Assembly (NCBI RefSeq): GCF_001186365.1
Contig: NZ_LDTZ01000016.1
Location: forward strand, 124,001 to 188,000
Direction: 5' to 3'
Length of the DNA: 64,000 bases
From: Gordonia jacobaea
GTDB lineage: Bacteria > Actinomycetota > Actinomycetes > Mycobacteriales > Mycobacteriaceae
Under the pieces are notes generated by a model that made no database searches, was not told the origin of the DNA, and saw only the letters and a program-made list of their open reading frames with translations. Position 1 is the stretch's first letter. Every line of letters starts with the position of its first letter. Shown one piece after another: positions 26,951-35,982 of the stretch. The position numbers and the translations under genes were made by a program.

Positions 26951-29900
26951 ATGTCCACCCAGCTATCCACCGATCCTGCTGCCGCGGTGTCGGCGCAGAG
27001 CCCCGACTCCGACGTCGCTGCCCGCCTCCTGGAGGCGATGTCGGTCGAGGGTGCGCTTCGAGTTCTCTATGAGGGGTACGCCGACCGTCCCGCGCTCGGA
27101 TTCCACGACGCGGATCGCGAATCACGCTGGTCCACAGTAAGTTTCCGTGAGCTCGGTAGTCGGGTTTCGGTTGTCGCATCGCTCCTGTGTGACGCGGCCG
27201 GTGTCGAGTCCGGTGATCGGGTCGCCACGCTGGGGTTCACCAGCGCCGACTACACGGCGGTGAGTCTGGCAATTCTCGGTCCACTCCACGCTGTCGAGGT
27301 GCCGTTGCAATCAGGGGCCGCAGATTCCGTGTTCGCCGACATCCTCGACGAGACCGAGGCCAAAGTCCTTGCGGTGTCGACGAACTCGCTGTCCAGAATC
27401 ACCGCACTGATCGAGAAGGGCTTGCGCGCCGACCTCACGCATCTCGTCGTCTTCGACGTCTCCGAAGCCGCACTCGATGCCGTCGAGAGTGCGCGCGCTG
27501 TAGCGGAGCCGCTCGGAATCTCAGTGCACCTCGTGCAATTCGACGACGAGCCGTCGGCGGCGTACGACGCCCAGGCGGCGCCGCAATCGAGCGTCGAGGC
27601 ACAACCCGACGACCTTGCCCTGCTGATCTACACCTCCGGCAGCACCGGCGCCCCGAAGGGTGCAATGTACACGCAGGACGCAGTGCTTCGGTTGATCCGA
27701 CAGGGATTCGGCCTCGAAACAGACCGTGCCACAGACGAATACGCCGCGAGCGAAGACCACGCCTGGGTCACCCTGAACTTTCTGCCGATGAGTCACGTGA
27801 TGGGCAGAGCGACGCTCATGCGAACGCTCGGCAACGGCGGAACAGCCTATTTCACCGCGCGGCCCGACCTGTCCGAGCTCCTCGACGACCTCGCGGCCGT
27901 CGCGCCGACCGAACTGCATTTCGTGCCGCGTATCTGGGAGATGCTGCACCAGCAGTATCTGTCCGAAATCGAGGGCGCCGAGACGGATTCGCACGCCGAC
28001 GTCCTGACCGCGATGCGGCGCAGCTACTTCGAACGCGCACAACTCGCCGTGACCGGCTCGGCGCCGATCTCGCCCGAGGTCGTCGACTTCGTCGAAAGCA
28101 TGCTCGACGCTCCGCTTGTCGAGGGCTATGGATCGACCGAGGCGGGTGGCGTCATCCGCAACGGGGCGGTGATCCGGCCGCCGGTTCTCGACTACATGCT
28201 CGTCGACGTTCCCGAACTCGGTTATCGCACAACCGATACCCCGCACCCGCGCGGCGAACTGCTCGTCAAGACCACCGACATCTTCGCCGGCTACTATCGT
28301 CGACCGGAACTCACCGCGGAAATGTTCGACGACGAGGGCTTCTATCGAACCGGCGACGTCATGGCAGAAACCGGACCCGATCAGCTCGTCTACCTCGACC
28401 GTCGGAACAACGTGTTGAAGTTGTCGCAGGGCGAGTTCGTGACGGTTGCGCGCGTCGAAAGCGCGCTGACCTCACCGCCGATCCGTCAGATCTACGTGTA
28501 CGGCAATAGTTCACGCCCGTACCTGCTGGCCGTCGTCGTGCCAACCGATGACGCCGTCGACGCCGCTTCCGACGACGGGGAACTACACGCGACGCTGTTG
28601 CGGGCTGTCCGAGACATCGGGGAGCGCAACGGCCTTGCGCCGGTGGAGATCCCGCGCGACATCATCGTCGAACGTACCGCGTTCTCTGAGGCCAACGGCC
28701 TGTTGACCGGGATTCGCAAGCTCGCGCGGCCTCGCCTCAAGGAGGCGTACGGTCCCGCTCTCGAAGACCTGTACCTGCATCTCGCACATGCTCGCGCCGA
28801 TCGGCTCCGCGATGCGCGGGCATCTGCGGCGGGCAGGCCGACGCTCGATGTGCTGATCGACATCGTCTCGGCCACACTCGATCTCGCCGAGAATGAGGTG
28901 ACTGCGCACTCGAAGTTCACCGATCTCGGTGGTGACTCGCTGACCGCCGTCACCCTCGGGAACACACTTCGCGACATCTTCGACGCGCAGGTCTCGGTCG
29001 GTGTGCTGACCAGTCCGTCCTCCGACCTCGCGGCCATCGCCGACTACATCGACGGACGGGAGGGCGATGCGCGCCCCACGGCAGACACCGTGCACGCCGA
29101 CCAGCGGCACCTGCGTGCCGACGAGCTCACCGTCGACGCCTTTCTCGACGAGGCGACACTGGTAGGAGCGTCGAGCGTGCCGGCCGCCGACGAGACCGTG
29201 TGCGAGGTATTACTCACCGGAGCAACCGGATTCCTCGGTCGATACCTCGCCGTCGAGTGGTTGCGGCGCGTTGCACGCGTCGACGGCCACGTGACCTGTC
29301 TGGTCCGTGCCTCCGACGACGAGACCGCCCGGCGACGCCTCGACGCGGTCTTCGATGTCGGCGACGGCCCGCTGCGCGCCGACTACTTGCGGTTGGCGCC
29401 AGACCACCTGACAGTTCTCGCGGGTGACAAGGATTCACCGAATCTCGGACTCGACGACCAGGTGTGGAACCGGCTTGCCGCCGATGTCGACCTGATCGTC
29501 GACCCGGCCGCACTGGTCAATCATCTGCTGTCCTACCGGGAGTTGTTCGGCCCGAACGTTTCTGGAACAGCAGAGCTCATCCGCCTCGCGTTGACGACGA
29601 CTCGCAAGCCTTACGTCTACATCTCGACCGTCGGGGTAGCTGACCAGGTCGGCTCCGCGGAGTTGTTGGAGGACACAGACATTCGTGAACTCAGCGCGAC
29701 GCGCGTGGTACACGACGGCTACGCGAACGGCTACGGCAACAGCAAGTGGGCGGGGGAGGTGCTGCTGGCAGACGCGCACGACCGTTTCGGGCTGCCCGTC
29801 AGCGTGTTCCGATGCGACATGATCGTGGCCGACGACAGCGACCTCGGCCAGCTCAACCTCCCGGACATGTTCACGCGCCTGCTGATGAGCGTCATGGCAA

Positions 29901-30397
29901 CAGGCCTCGCACCACGGTCGTTCTACCGGCTCGACGCCGACGGCGGTCGGGGAGCAGCGCATTACGACGCACTGCCCGTCGACTTCCTGGCCGCGGCTAT
30001 CTCGGCTCTCGCGGTCGGCGACGGTCATGTCACGTACAACGCCGTCAATCCGCACTCCGACGGGATCGACCTCGACACGTTTGTCGGCTGGCTCACCGAG
30101 TCCGGCGAAGAGATCGCACTCGTCGACGACTACGACCACTGGTACCGACTCTTCTCCGACGCCCTTGCCGATCTGCCGGAGAAGCAACGTCGACACTCAT
30201 TGATCCCGCTGCTGCACAACTACGCACAGCCGGTCGAACCTGTCGACGCCGGTGTGGTGAACGCGCCGCTTTTCGCCGCGGCGGTTCGTTCGGGACAGGT
30301 GACCACAGCGACGGCCGAATACGCCGACATCCCGCACATCACGTCGCAAGTTGTCGCCAACTACGCGCGCGGGCTGCGAACACTCGGGGTCATCTGA
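26951..30397 (+). CDS. car: Carboxylic acid reductase (CAR)
   Basis: 1148 residues in three parts. An adenylation domain carries YTSGSTGAPKG at 227-237 and GYGSTEAGG, then FYRTGDVMAE and the hinge YLDRRNNVLKLSQGEFV. A phosphopantetheine carrier domain follows with attachment Ser663 in LGGDSLTAV. The C-terminal reductase domain has the NADPH loop LLTGATGFLGRYL near 755 and the catalytic pair Tyr928/Lys932 in YGNSKWAGE. CARs reduce carboxylic acids to aldehydes with ATP and NADPH. The ATG at 26951 has GGAGG six bases upstream; a TTG two codons earlier is less likely. The enzyme needs a phosphopantetheinyl transferase, which is not encoded here. Single-gene transcript ended by a stem-loop. Confidence 0.94.
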   Translation: MSTQLSTDPAAAVSAQSPDSDVAARLLEAMSVEGALRVLYEGYADRPALGFHDADRESRWSTVSFRELGSRVSVVASLLCDAAGVESGDRVATLGFTSADYTAVSLAILGPLHAVEVPLQSGAADSVFADILDETEAKVLAVSTNSLSRITALIEKGLRADLTHLVVFDVSEAALDAVESARAVAEPLGISVHLVQFDDEPSAAYDAQAAPQSSVEAQPDDLALLIYTSGSTGAPKGAMYTQDAVLRLIRQGFGLETDRATDEYAASEDHAWVTLNFLPMSHVMGRATLMRTLGNGGTAYFTARPDLSELLDDLAAVAPTELHFVPRIWEMLHQQYLSEIEGAETDSHADVLTAMRRSYFERAQLAVTGSAPISPEVVDFVESMLDAPLVEGYGSTEAGGVIRNGAVIRPPVLDYMLVDVPELGYRTTDTPHPRGELLVKTTDIFAGYYRRPELTAEMFDDEGFYRTGDVMAETGPDQLVYLDRRNNVLKLSQGEFVTVARVESALTSPPIRQIYVYGNSSRPYLLAVVVPTDDAVDAASDDGELHATLLRAVRDIGERNGLAPVEIPRDIIVERTAFSEANGLLTGIRKLARPRLKEAYGPALEDLYLHLAHARADRLRDARASAAGRPTLDVLIDIVSATLDLAENEVTAHSKFTDLGGDSLTAVTLGNTLRDIFDAQVSVGVLTSPSSDLAAIADYIDGREGDARPTADTVHADQRHLRADELTVDAFLDEATLVGASSVPAADETVCEVLLTGATGFLGRYLAVEWLRRVARVDGHVTCLVRASDDETARRRLDAVFDVGDGPLRADYLRLAPDHLTVLAGDKDSPNLGLDDQVWNRLAADVDLIVDPAALVNHLLSYRELFGPNVSGTAELIRLALTTTRKPYVYISTVGVADQVGSAELLEDTDIRELSATRVVHDGYANGYGNSKWAGEVLLADAHDRFGLPVSVFRCDMIVADDSDLGQLNLPDMFTRLLMSVMATGLAPRSFYRLDADGGRGAAHYDALPVDFLAAAISALAVGDGHVTYNAVNPHSDGIDLDTFVGWLTESGEEIALVDDYDHWYRLFSDALADLPEKQRRHSLIPLLHNYAQPVEPVDAGVVNAPLFAAAVRSGQVTTATAEYADIPHITSQVVANYARGLRTLGVI

Positions 30398-30418
30398 GTG
30401 TGATCGGACTCCCTGCGG

Positions 30419-30443
30419 CCCGGGGCCGAAATCCGGCCCCGGG
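30419..30443 (+). terminator. Stem-loop after carboxylic acid reductase gene
   Basis: CCCGGGGCCG and CGGCCCCGGG form a perfect 10-bp GC stem with the 5-base loop AAATC, 21 bp after the CAR stop. No T-run follows, as is usual in actinobacteria. Confidence 0.7.
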
Positions 30444-30466
30444 ATGCGGGGTGATGAAGTGAACGC

Positions 30467-31396
30467 ATGAACGACAACAAGCACGACGATGCTGTAGCCG
30501 TGCCGACGACAGGTGTGGTGCGCGATCCGGTCGCGGCGTTCGGCGTCGGGGCGATGCGAATCGACGACGGCGTGGTCGTTGCGGAGCAGCAACTCGGCCC
30601 ACGATTCGCCGACCATCGCGGACTCATCGACCTCCCCGCGTATGCGGTCCTTTTCGACCACATCGGTGGCATCCCGTATCACCGCGCCACAGACTCGCCG
30701 TGCATGCAGGCTCGCCTGGTGTTGTCGACGGTCGGCCGGGCAGGACTCACCGACCACCTCACCGGCACCGCGCAACTGCTGATGCACGACGCCAAGGTCG
30801 GTGTCACCGAGATCCGCGTCGGCGACGGCACCGAGGACTTCTGTGTCGGCACCGCGCGCAACGTCGCCGTGGGCCGAGCCGTTCCGGACGATTTCGACAA
30901 CGCCGAGCTGGCGCACGATATCCCGGACGCCGCGTCGCTCGATGCTGTTCTTGCACAACCGATTCCGGATGATCTCGACGGCGAGACCATCGTCGCGCAG
31001 ATCGCTCGCGGAGAGCGTGACCGTGGTCCGCTCGCCGAGTTGCTCAACGCCACCATCGATGTCGACGGCGCGCCGTCGAACGCCCTGCGACTCGTCGTCG
31101 ACACGGAGGCATGGATGGGAAACATGTTCGGCACCATGCACGGTGGCGTGATCGGCACCATCGTCGGTGCGGCGTGCTCGCTCGCGGGGCAGCAGAAGGC
31201 TCGTGCCGGTCAGGAGTATCGCGTCGGCGATCTCTCGGTGGCGTACTTCCGCTCACCGCCGGTCGACGGCAGTCGCGTGATCGTCGACGTCGAGCCGTTG
31301 AAGGTGGGGCGTCGAATCGCGACGTTCTCGACGCGCATGACGGGCCCCGACGGCACGCTGCTCGCCGTCGGCGCCGCGGACATCCACTTCCGCTGA
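30467..31396 (+). CDS. Double-hotdog acyl-CoA thioesterase-like protein
   Basis: 309 residues with two hotdog-like halves. The second half has MFGTMHGGVIGTIVGAACSLAG (about 222-243), a PaaI-type HGG signature, then LSVAYFRSPPVDGSRVIVDVEPLKVGRRIATFSTRM. The first half (YAVLFDHIGGIPYHRATD and VLSTVGRAGLTDHLTGTAQLL) looks like a degenerate copy lacking the HGG loop. A tandem arrangement in one chain is known for some actinobacterial and eukaryotic thioesterases. It follows CAR after a terminator, so it may have its own promoter. Substrate unknown. Confidence 0.75.
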   Translation: MNDNKHDDAVAVPTTGVVRDPVAAFGVGAMRIDDGVVVAEQQLGPRFADHRGLIDLPAYAVLFDHIGGIPYHRATDSPCMQARLVLSTVGRAGLTDHLTGTAQLLMHDAKVGVTEIRVGDGTEDFCVGTARNVAVGRAVPDDFDNAELAHDIPDAASLDAVLAQPIPDDLDGETIVAQIARGERDRGPLAELLNATIDVDGAPSNALRLVVDTEAWMGNMFGTMHGGVIGTIVGAACSLAGQQKARAGQEYRVGDLSVAYFRSPPVDGSRVIVDVEPLKVGRRIATFSTRMTGPDGTLLAVGAADIHFR

Positions 31397-31403
31397 GAAA
31401 GCG

Positions 31404-32051
31404 CTATTCGACGGCGATACCGAGGTGGGCGGCGAACTGCTCGGCAAGCCCGACGGCCTGATGGGCGGTGATCGTCGCGCCCGCAAGCCCTCCCAGATTG
31501 CGCACGTTGTTCACGCGCAGGTCGCGGAGATCGACGTCGGTCAGCGTGGCGCGATGGACGTCGAGTGAGGCGACGGTGGTGTCGTCGAAGGCGACACGCG
31601 TCAACGTGGCCTCCGAGACGTCCAGTTCGTCGATGACGCACGACCGGAAGATCACGTCGCGGGCCTCGTTGCCGCTGAGGTTGACCAGGCCGAGCTTGCA
31701 GTCGGAGATGATCACCGAACGCATCTTTCCGCCGAAGAGGTCGAGCGCGCCGATTCGGCTGTTCTCGATGCGCACGTTGTGCAGCATCGAGCGCGGCGCG
31801 AACACGCGTGCGCTGCTCACCTCGTCGAATCTGCTGTCGACGATGCGGACGCCGGTGAGGTCGGCGTCGTCGAGCGACGTGCGCACCACGGAGCACGTCG
31901 TGAGCGAGACGTCGCCGAAGTCGACGCCAGCGAGGTCGGTGTCGGCGATCAGAGAAGCCTCGATCGCGTCGCCGACGGCGACATCCTGCGCGTTCAACGG
32001 TTCGAGGTGGGGAGTTGGTAGCCGACTGATGCGGGGCGGTCGAATACTCAT
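31404..32051 (-). CDS. Pentapeptide repeat protein
   Basis: 215 residues. From about residue 35 the sequence is a run of A(D/N)LxX-type pentapeptides, for example TDLAGVDFGDVSLTTCSVVRTSLDDADLTGVRIVDSRFDEV and later LTDVDLRDLRVNNVRNLGG, predicting a right-handed quadrilateral beta-helix. Some relatives (MfpA) mimic DNA and protect gyrase from quinolones, but many others are of unknown role and nothing here points to gyrase. The start at MSIRPPR (32051) is used because longer frames cross the divergent promoter of the TIGR03084 operon. Confidence 0.82.
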   Translation of the reverse strand: MSIRPPRISRLPTPHLEPLNAQDVAVGDAIEASLIADTDLAGVDFGDVSLTTCSVVRTSLDDADLTGVRIVDSRFDEVSSARVFAPRSMLHNVRIENSRIGALDLFGGKMRSVIISDCKLGLVNLSGNEARDVIFRSCVIDELDVSEATLTRVAFDDTTVASLDVHRATLTDVDLRDLRVNNVRNLGGLAGATITAHQAVGLAEQFAAHLGIAVE

Positions 32052-32111
32052 CGTCGACAAGCCTACGTCGGGGACATGACAGGGCCTCCGAACTGGCCGG
32101 ATGACAAAAAC

Positions 32112-32129
32112 AAGCAAGCGTGATTGCTT
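32112..32129. promoter_or_regulatory. Probable operator of the acyl-CoA carboxylase operon
   Basis: AAGCAA-GCGTGA-TTGCTT is a perfect 6-bp inverted repeat with a 6-base spacer, 29 bp before the first gene of the eight-gene operon. It sits in an AT-rich patch that probably overlaps the promoter. The most likely binder is the TetR encoded as the last gene of that operon. Confidence 0.55.
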
Positions 32130-32158
32130 TTTACCGTCGACTGTGTGACGCTGCTTAC

Positions 32159-32965
32159 ATGTCGATCGTGGGTGATCTCGTGGCTGACCTCGCCGCCGCA
32201 GGAGATGAACTGGACGCGCTGGTGTCGTCGCTCGACGACGCTGCGTGGCACACCGATACTCCGGCGCCGGGGTGGACGGTCGCGCACCAGATTGCGCATC
32301 TCTACTGGACGGACAAGGTGGCGCTCCTCGCGGCCACCGACCCCGAAGCCTTCGCCGAGGTAATCGCAGAGGCGATGCGCAACATCGACGGCTTCACCGA
32401 TGTGACCGCCGAAGAAGGCGCCGCACGCCCCAGGGCCGAGTTGCTCGACGACTGGCGCGCCGCGCGGGCCGCACTGGGGCAGGCACTCGTCGACGTCCCG
32501 GACGGCGCGAAGATCCCGTGGTTCGGGCCGCCGATGTCTGCGGCGTCGATGGCCACCGCACGGATGATGGAGACCTGGGCGCACGGACTCGACATCGCCG
32601 ACGCGCTCGGCGTCGAACTCGAACCGGCCGACAGCATCCGGCACGTCGCTCACATCGGTGTCCGCACGCGTGATTTCGCGTATGCGGTCAACGGGATGAC
32701 ACCGCCGCAGCAGCCCTTCCGGATCGAACTGGTCGCTCCGTCGGGCGAGCTGTGGACGTGGGGACCCGATGATCCCGACGCCGTCGACGGCACCGTGCGC
32801 GGGCCCGCCGTCGACTTCTGTCAGCTCGTCACCCAGCGACGTGCACTCGCAGACCTCGACCTGCAACTCGACGGCGAGCGCGCCCGCGAATGGGCCGCAA
32901 TCGCACAGTGTTTCGCAGGTCCTCCCGGAGCGGGCCGTGCCCCGCGCAACGCCGCAACCTTCTGA
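32159..32965 (+). CDS. TIGR03084 family metal-binding protein (mycothiol maleylpyruvate isomerase fold)
   Basis: 268 residues. The DinB-like four-helix bundle is recognisable from WTVAHQIAHLYWTDKVALLAA and METWAHGLDIADALG, where the His residues would bind a metal. PWFGPPMSAASMATARMMETWAHG is typical of TIGR03084. Related mycothiol-dependent isomerases use a thiol cofactor, but the activity of this subgroup is unknown. First gene of an operon that continues with the AtuA-like protein 53 bp on. ATG at 32159; no strong Shine-Dalgarno is visible. Confidence 0.85.
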   Translation: MSIVGDLVADLAAAGDELDALVSSLDDAAWHTDTPAPGWTVAHQIAHLYWTDKVALLAATDPEAFAEVIAEAMRNIDGFTDVTAEEGAARPRAELLDDWRAARAALGQALVDVPDGAKIPWFGPPMSAASMATARMMETWAHGLDIADALGVELEPADSIRHVAHIGVRTRDFAYAVNGMTPPQQPFRIELVAPSGELWTWGPDDPDAVDGTVRGPAVDFCQLVTQRRALADLDLQLDGERAREWAAIAQCFAGPPGAGRAPRNAATF

Positions 32966-33018
32966 ACGCCCGAGCACAAGAACTGTCAGCACCGTCGACC
33001 ATCCGAATCGGAGTAGCG

Positions 33019-34803
33019 ATGACTTCAACCACAAGTCGCACCAGCACCAGCCGATCGAACCGCCCCGTCCGAATCGGCAACGCCTCGGGCTTCTATGGCG
33101 ATCGCTTCAGCGCAATGCGCGAGATGCTCGAGGGTGGTGAACTCGACTATCTGACAGGCGATTATCTCGCCGAGCTGACCATGCTCATCCTCGGCCGCGA
33201 TCGCTTGAAGGACCCGAAAACGGGTTACGCCAAGACATTTCTGCGTCAAATGGAGGAGTGCCTCGGGCTCGCCGTCGACAAGGGCGTGCGGATCGTGAGC
33301 AATGCGGGTGGCCTCAACCCGCACGGCCTCGCGGTTGCGCTGCGCGAACTGGCGGACAAGCTCGGAGTCGACGCATCGATCGCCTTCGTCGACGGTGACG
33401 ACATCCTCGACCGCGCAGACGATCTCGGACTCGGCACACCGCTCACGGCAAACGCATACCTCGGTGCGTTCGGCATCAAGTCGGCGCTCGACTCGGGCGC
33501 CGACGTCGTCGTCACCGGGCGCATCACCGATGCCTCGCTGACCGTCGGACCCGCAGCGAGCGCATTCGACTGGGAGTACGGCGATCTCGACGCCCTCGCT
33601 GGTGCCGTGGTCGCCGGTCACGTGATCGAATGCGGCGCGCAGGCGACGGGCGGCAACTACTCGTTCTTCACGGAGCTGCCCCGGATGGGTCGCCTCGGAT
33701 TTCCGATTGCGGAGGTCGCGTCCGACGGTACGTCGGTGATCACCAAACATCCGAACACCGGCGGTGCCGTGACGGTGGGAACCGTGACAGCACAATTGCT
33801 GTACGAGGTCGGTGGTCCTCGCTACCTCGGACCGGACGTGACCACCCGGCTCGACACCATCACGCTGCGTTCCGACGGTGAGGATCGAGTCGCCATCAGT
33901 GGTGTCAAGGGCGAGGCGCCGCCCGAGACCGTCAAGGTCTCGCTCAACCATCTCGCAGGCATCCGCAACGAGATCACCGTCGCGATCACCGGACTCGACA
34001 TCGAGGACAAGGCCGAACTGTTCCGCGATCAGTTCCGCGCAGAGCTCGCGTCGGTGCCCGAGCAGATGTCGTGGGAGTTGGCACGACTCGACCGACCCGA
34101 CGCGCAGAGCGAGGAACAGGCGACGGCGCTGCTGCGCTGCGTTGCCCGCGACACCGATCCCGAGAAGGTCGGCAGAGCGTTCAGCAACACCGCAGTCGAA
34201 CTGGCGCTGGCGACCTTCCCCGGGTTCACGATGCTCGCACCACCCGGAAAGGGTTCTCCGTTCGGCGTTTTCGAGCCGGGTTACGTCGACGCGAAGCTCG
34301 TCGACCATCGCGTGTCCTTCGCCGACGGCGTGAGCGAGAGCATCGAACCGAGTCCACTGCGTACCCAGGTGCCCGCAGACGAACCCGAACCGCGCAGCGT
34401 CGTCGACGTCGACGATCCCGGGCCCACCGCGGCGTCGCCACTCGGTCTGGTGGCCGGAGCGCGCAGCGGCGACAAGGGCGGCAGCGCCAACATCGGTGTG
34501 TGGGTGCGCAACCCGGAACACTTCGACTGGCTCGACGCGACACTCGACGTCGACCTGATCAAGAAGCTTCTCCCGGAGATCGCCGACCTCGAGGTCAAGC
34601 GCTTCCGGCTGCCGAACCTGTCAGCGCTGAACTTCGTCATCGAGGGTGTGCTCGGACGCGGTGTCGCCGACAATGTGCGTTTCGATCCGCAAGCCAAGGG
34701 AATGGGCGAATGGCTGCGTTCGCGACCCGTGCCCATTCCGCTGAGCTTCGTCGCCGAGACATCCTCTACCGCGCCATCATCCGAGTCATCGGAAAGGAAC
34801 TGA
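33019..34803 (+). CDS. Acyclic terpene utilization AtuA-like protein (DUF1446; Rv0976c-like)
   Basis: 594 residues. VRIGNASGFYGDRFSAMREMLEGGELDYLTGDYLAELTMLILGRDR is the DUF1446 start; VRIVSNAGGLNPHGLA, VVVTGRITDASLTVGPA and GHVIECGAQATGGNYSFF are conserved segments. The C-terminal ~115 residues (LGLVAGARSGDKGGSANIGVW...) form the second AtuA-related domain. AtuA is essential for citronellol/geraniol use in Pseudomonas, but its reaction is not established. In M. tuberculosis, Rv0976c sits in the same gene order with fadE13, accD2, accA2, fadE12 and echA7. Ends 3 bp before the next start. Confidence 0.88.
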   Translation: MTSTTSRTSTSRSNRPVRIGNASGFYGDRFSAMREMLEGGELDYLTGDYLAELTMLILGRDRLKDPKTGYAKTFLRQMEECLGLAVDKGVRIVSNAGGLNPHGLAVALRELADKLGVDASIAFVDGDDILDRADDLGLGTPLTANAYLGAFGIKSALDSGADVVVTGRITDASLTVGPAASAFDWEYGDLDALAGAVVAGHVIECGAQATGGNYSFFTELPRMGRLGFPIAEVASDGTSVITKHPNTGGAVTVGTVTAQLLYEVGGPRYLGPDVTTRLDTITLRSDGEDRVAISGVKGEAPPETVKVSLNHLAGIRNEITVAITGLDIEDKAELFRDQFRAELASVPEQMSWELARLDRPDAQSEEQATALLRCVARDTDPEKVGRAFSNTAVELALATFPGFTMLAPPGKGSPFGVFEPGYVDAKLVDHRVSFADGVSESIEPSPLRTQVPADEPEPRSVVDVDDPGPTAASPLGLVAGARSGDKGGSANIGVWVRNPEHFDWLDATLDVDLIKKLLPEIADLEVKRFRLPNLSALNFVIEGVLGRGVADNVRFDPQAKGMGEWLRSRPVPIPLSFVAETSSTAPSSESSERN

Positions 34804-34806
34804 CCT

Positions 34807-35982
34807 GTGCCACTAATAGATCCGCAGTGGGAGACGTCGGAACGACGCGCTCTGCGTGACGCGGTCAACGGATTCGTCGAAAGGCACGTGCTGCCTTACC
34901 AGGATGAGTGGGAACGCGAGGGCTTGCTTCCCCGCGAACTACACTCCGAAGCAGCCAAACTCGGCCTCTTCGGACTGGGGATCGACGAATCGTTCGGTGG
35001 TAGTGGTGGCGATCTCATCGATGCGTCGATCCTGGGCGAAGAGTTCCACTATGCGGGTGGTGCCGCGGGCGTCTTCGCCTCCTTGTTCACGCACGGAATC
35101 GCGTTGCCTCACCTGATCGCCGCCGGCGATCCCGACCAGATCGACCGATGGGTGCGGCCGACGCTCGCCGGCGAGAAGATCGGCAGCCTTGCGATCACCG
35201 AGCCGGGCGGCGGAAGCGACGTCGCACATCTGACGACGCGGGCACAGCGCGATGGCGACGAGTTCGTCGTCAACGGCGCCAAGACCTACATCACCTCCGC
35301 GGTGCGAGCCGACTTCGTGGTCACCGCGGTACGCACGGGCGGACCAGGCGCCTCGGGGGTCTCGCTTCTCGTGATCGAGAAGGACACACCGGGTTTCACC
35401 GTGACGCGCAAGCTCGACAAGATGGGTTGGCGCAGTTCGGATACCGCGGAGTTGGCCTTCGTCGACGTACGCGTTCCGGTGGCCAACCTCGTCGGCGCCG
35501 AGAACAGCGGCTTCGCCCAGATCGCAGCGGCTTTCGTGACCGAACGATCGGCACTCGCCGTGCAGGCGTACGCGAGTGCGCAACGCTGCCTCGACCTCAC
35601 CCTCGACTGGACGCGCGAACGTGAGACCTTCGGCAAGCCGCTCGCTGCCCGACAGTCGGTGCAGGACACGCTGACCGAGATGGCACGCCGCATCGACGTC
35701 GCGCGGACCTACTCGCGGGGAGTCGTCAACCGGAAGGTTGCCTCCGACGACGACCTCATTGCCGAGGTGTGCTTTGCGAAGAACACGGCTGTGGAGACCG
35801 GGGAGTGGGTTGCCGACAAGGCTGTTCAGCTCTTCGGCGGCCTCGGCTATATGACGGGCACCGAAGTCGAGCGTCAATATCGCGACATGCGCATCCTGGG
35901 GATCGGTGGGGGAACCACCGAGATTCTGACCGGACTCGCGGCAAAACGACTCGGCTACATCGCACAGGGGAGCACACGATGA
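34807..35982 (+). CDS. fadE13: Acyl-CoA dehydrogenase (FadE13-like)
   Basis: 391 residues. LAITEPGGGSDVAHLTTRAQRDGDEFVVNGAKTYITS (about 127-163) is the FAD/substrate region; ERETFGKPLAARQSVQD, then GEWVADKAVQLFGGLGYMTGTEVERQYRDMRI complete the signature. The catalytic base is expected near the end in the usual acyl-CoA dehydrogenase place. GTG start at 34807, directly after the AtuA-like stop. The stop overlaps the carboxylase beta start (ATGA). It would introduce the alpha,beta double bond that the carboxylase needs, as citronellyl-CoA or isovaleryl-CoA dehydrogenases do in the terpene and leucine routes. Confidence 0.9.
   Translation: MPLIDPQWETSERRALRDAVNGFVERHVLPYQDEWEREGLLPRELHSEAAKLGLFGLGIDESFGGSGGDLIDASILGEEFHYAGGAAGVFASLFTHGIALPHLIAAGDPDQIDRWVRPTLAGEKIGSLAITEPGGGSDVAHLTTRAQRDGDEFVVNGAKTYITSAVRADFVVTAVRTGGPGASGVSLLVIEKDTPGFTVTRKLDKMGWRSSDTAELAFVDVRVPVANLVGAENSGFAQIAAAFVTERSALAVQAYASAQRCLDLTLDWTRERETFGKPLAARQSVQDTLTEMARRIDVARTYSRGVVNRKVASDDDLIAEVCFAKNTAVETGEWVADKAVQLFGGLGYMTGTEVERQYRDMRILGIGGGTTEILTGLAAKRLGYIAQGSTR

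Noticed and set aside
31404-32051. Quinolone-resistance protein MfpA
   Set aside because: The pentapeptide pattern alone is not specific. There is no adjacent conservon-type gene set as found next to mfpA, so only the general family name is used.
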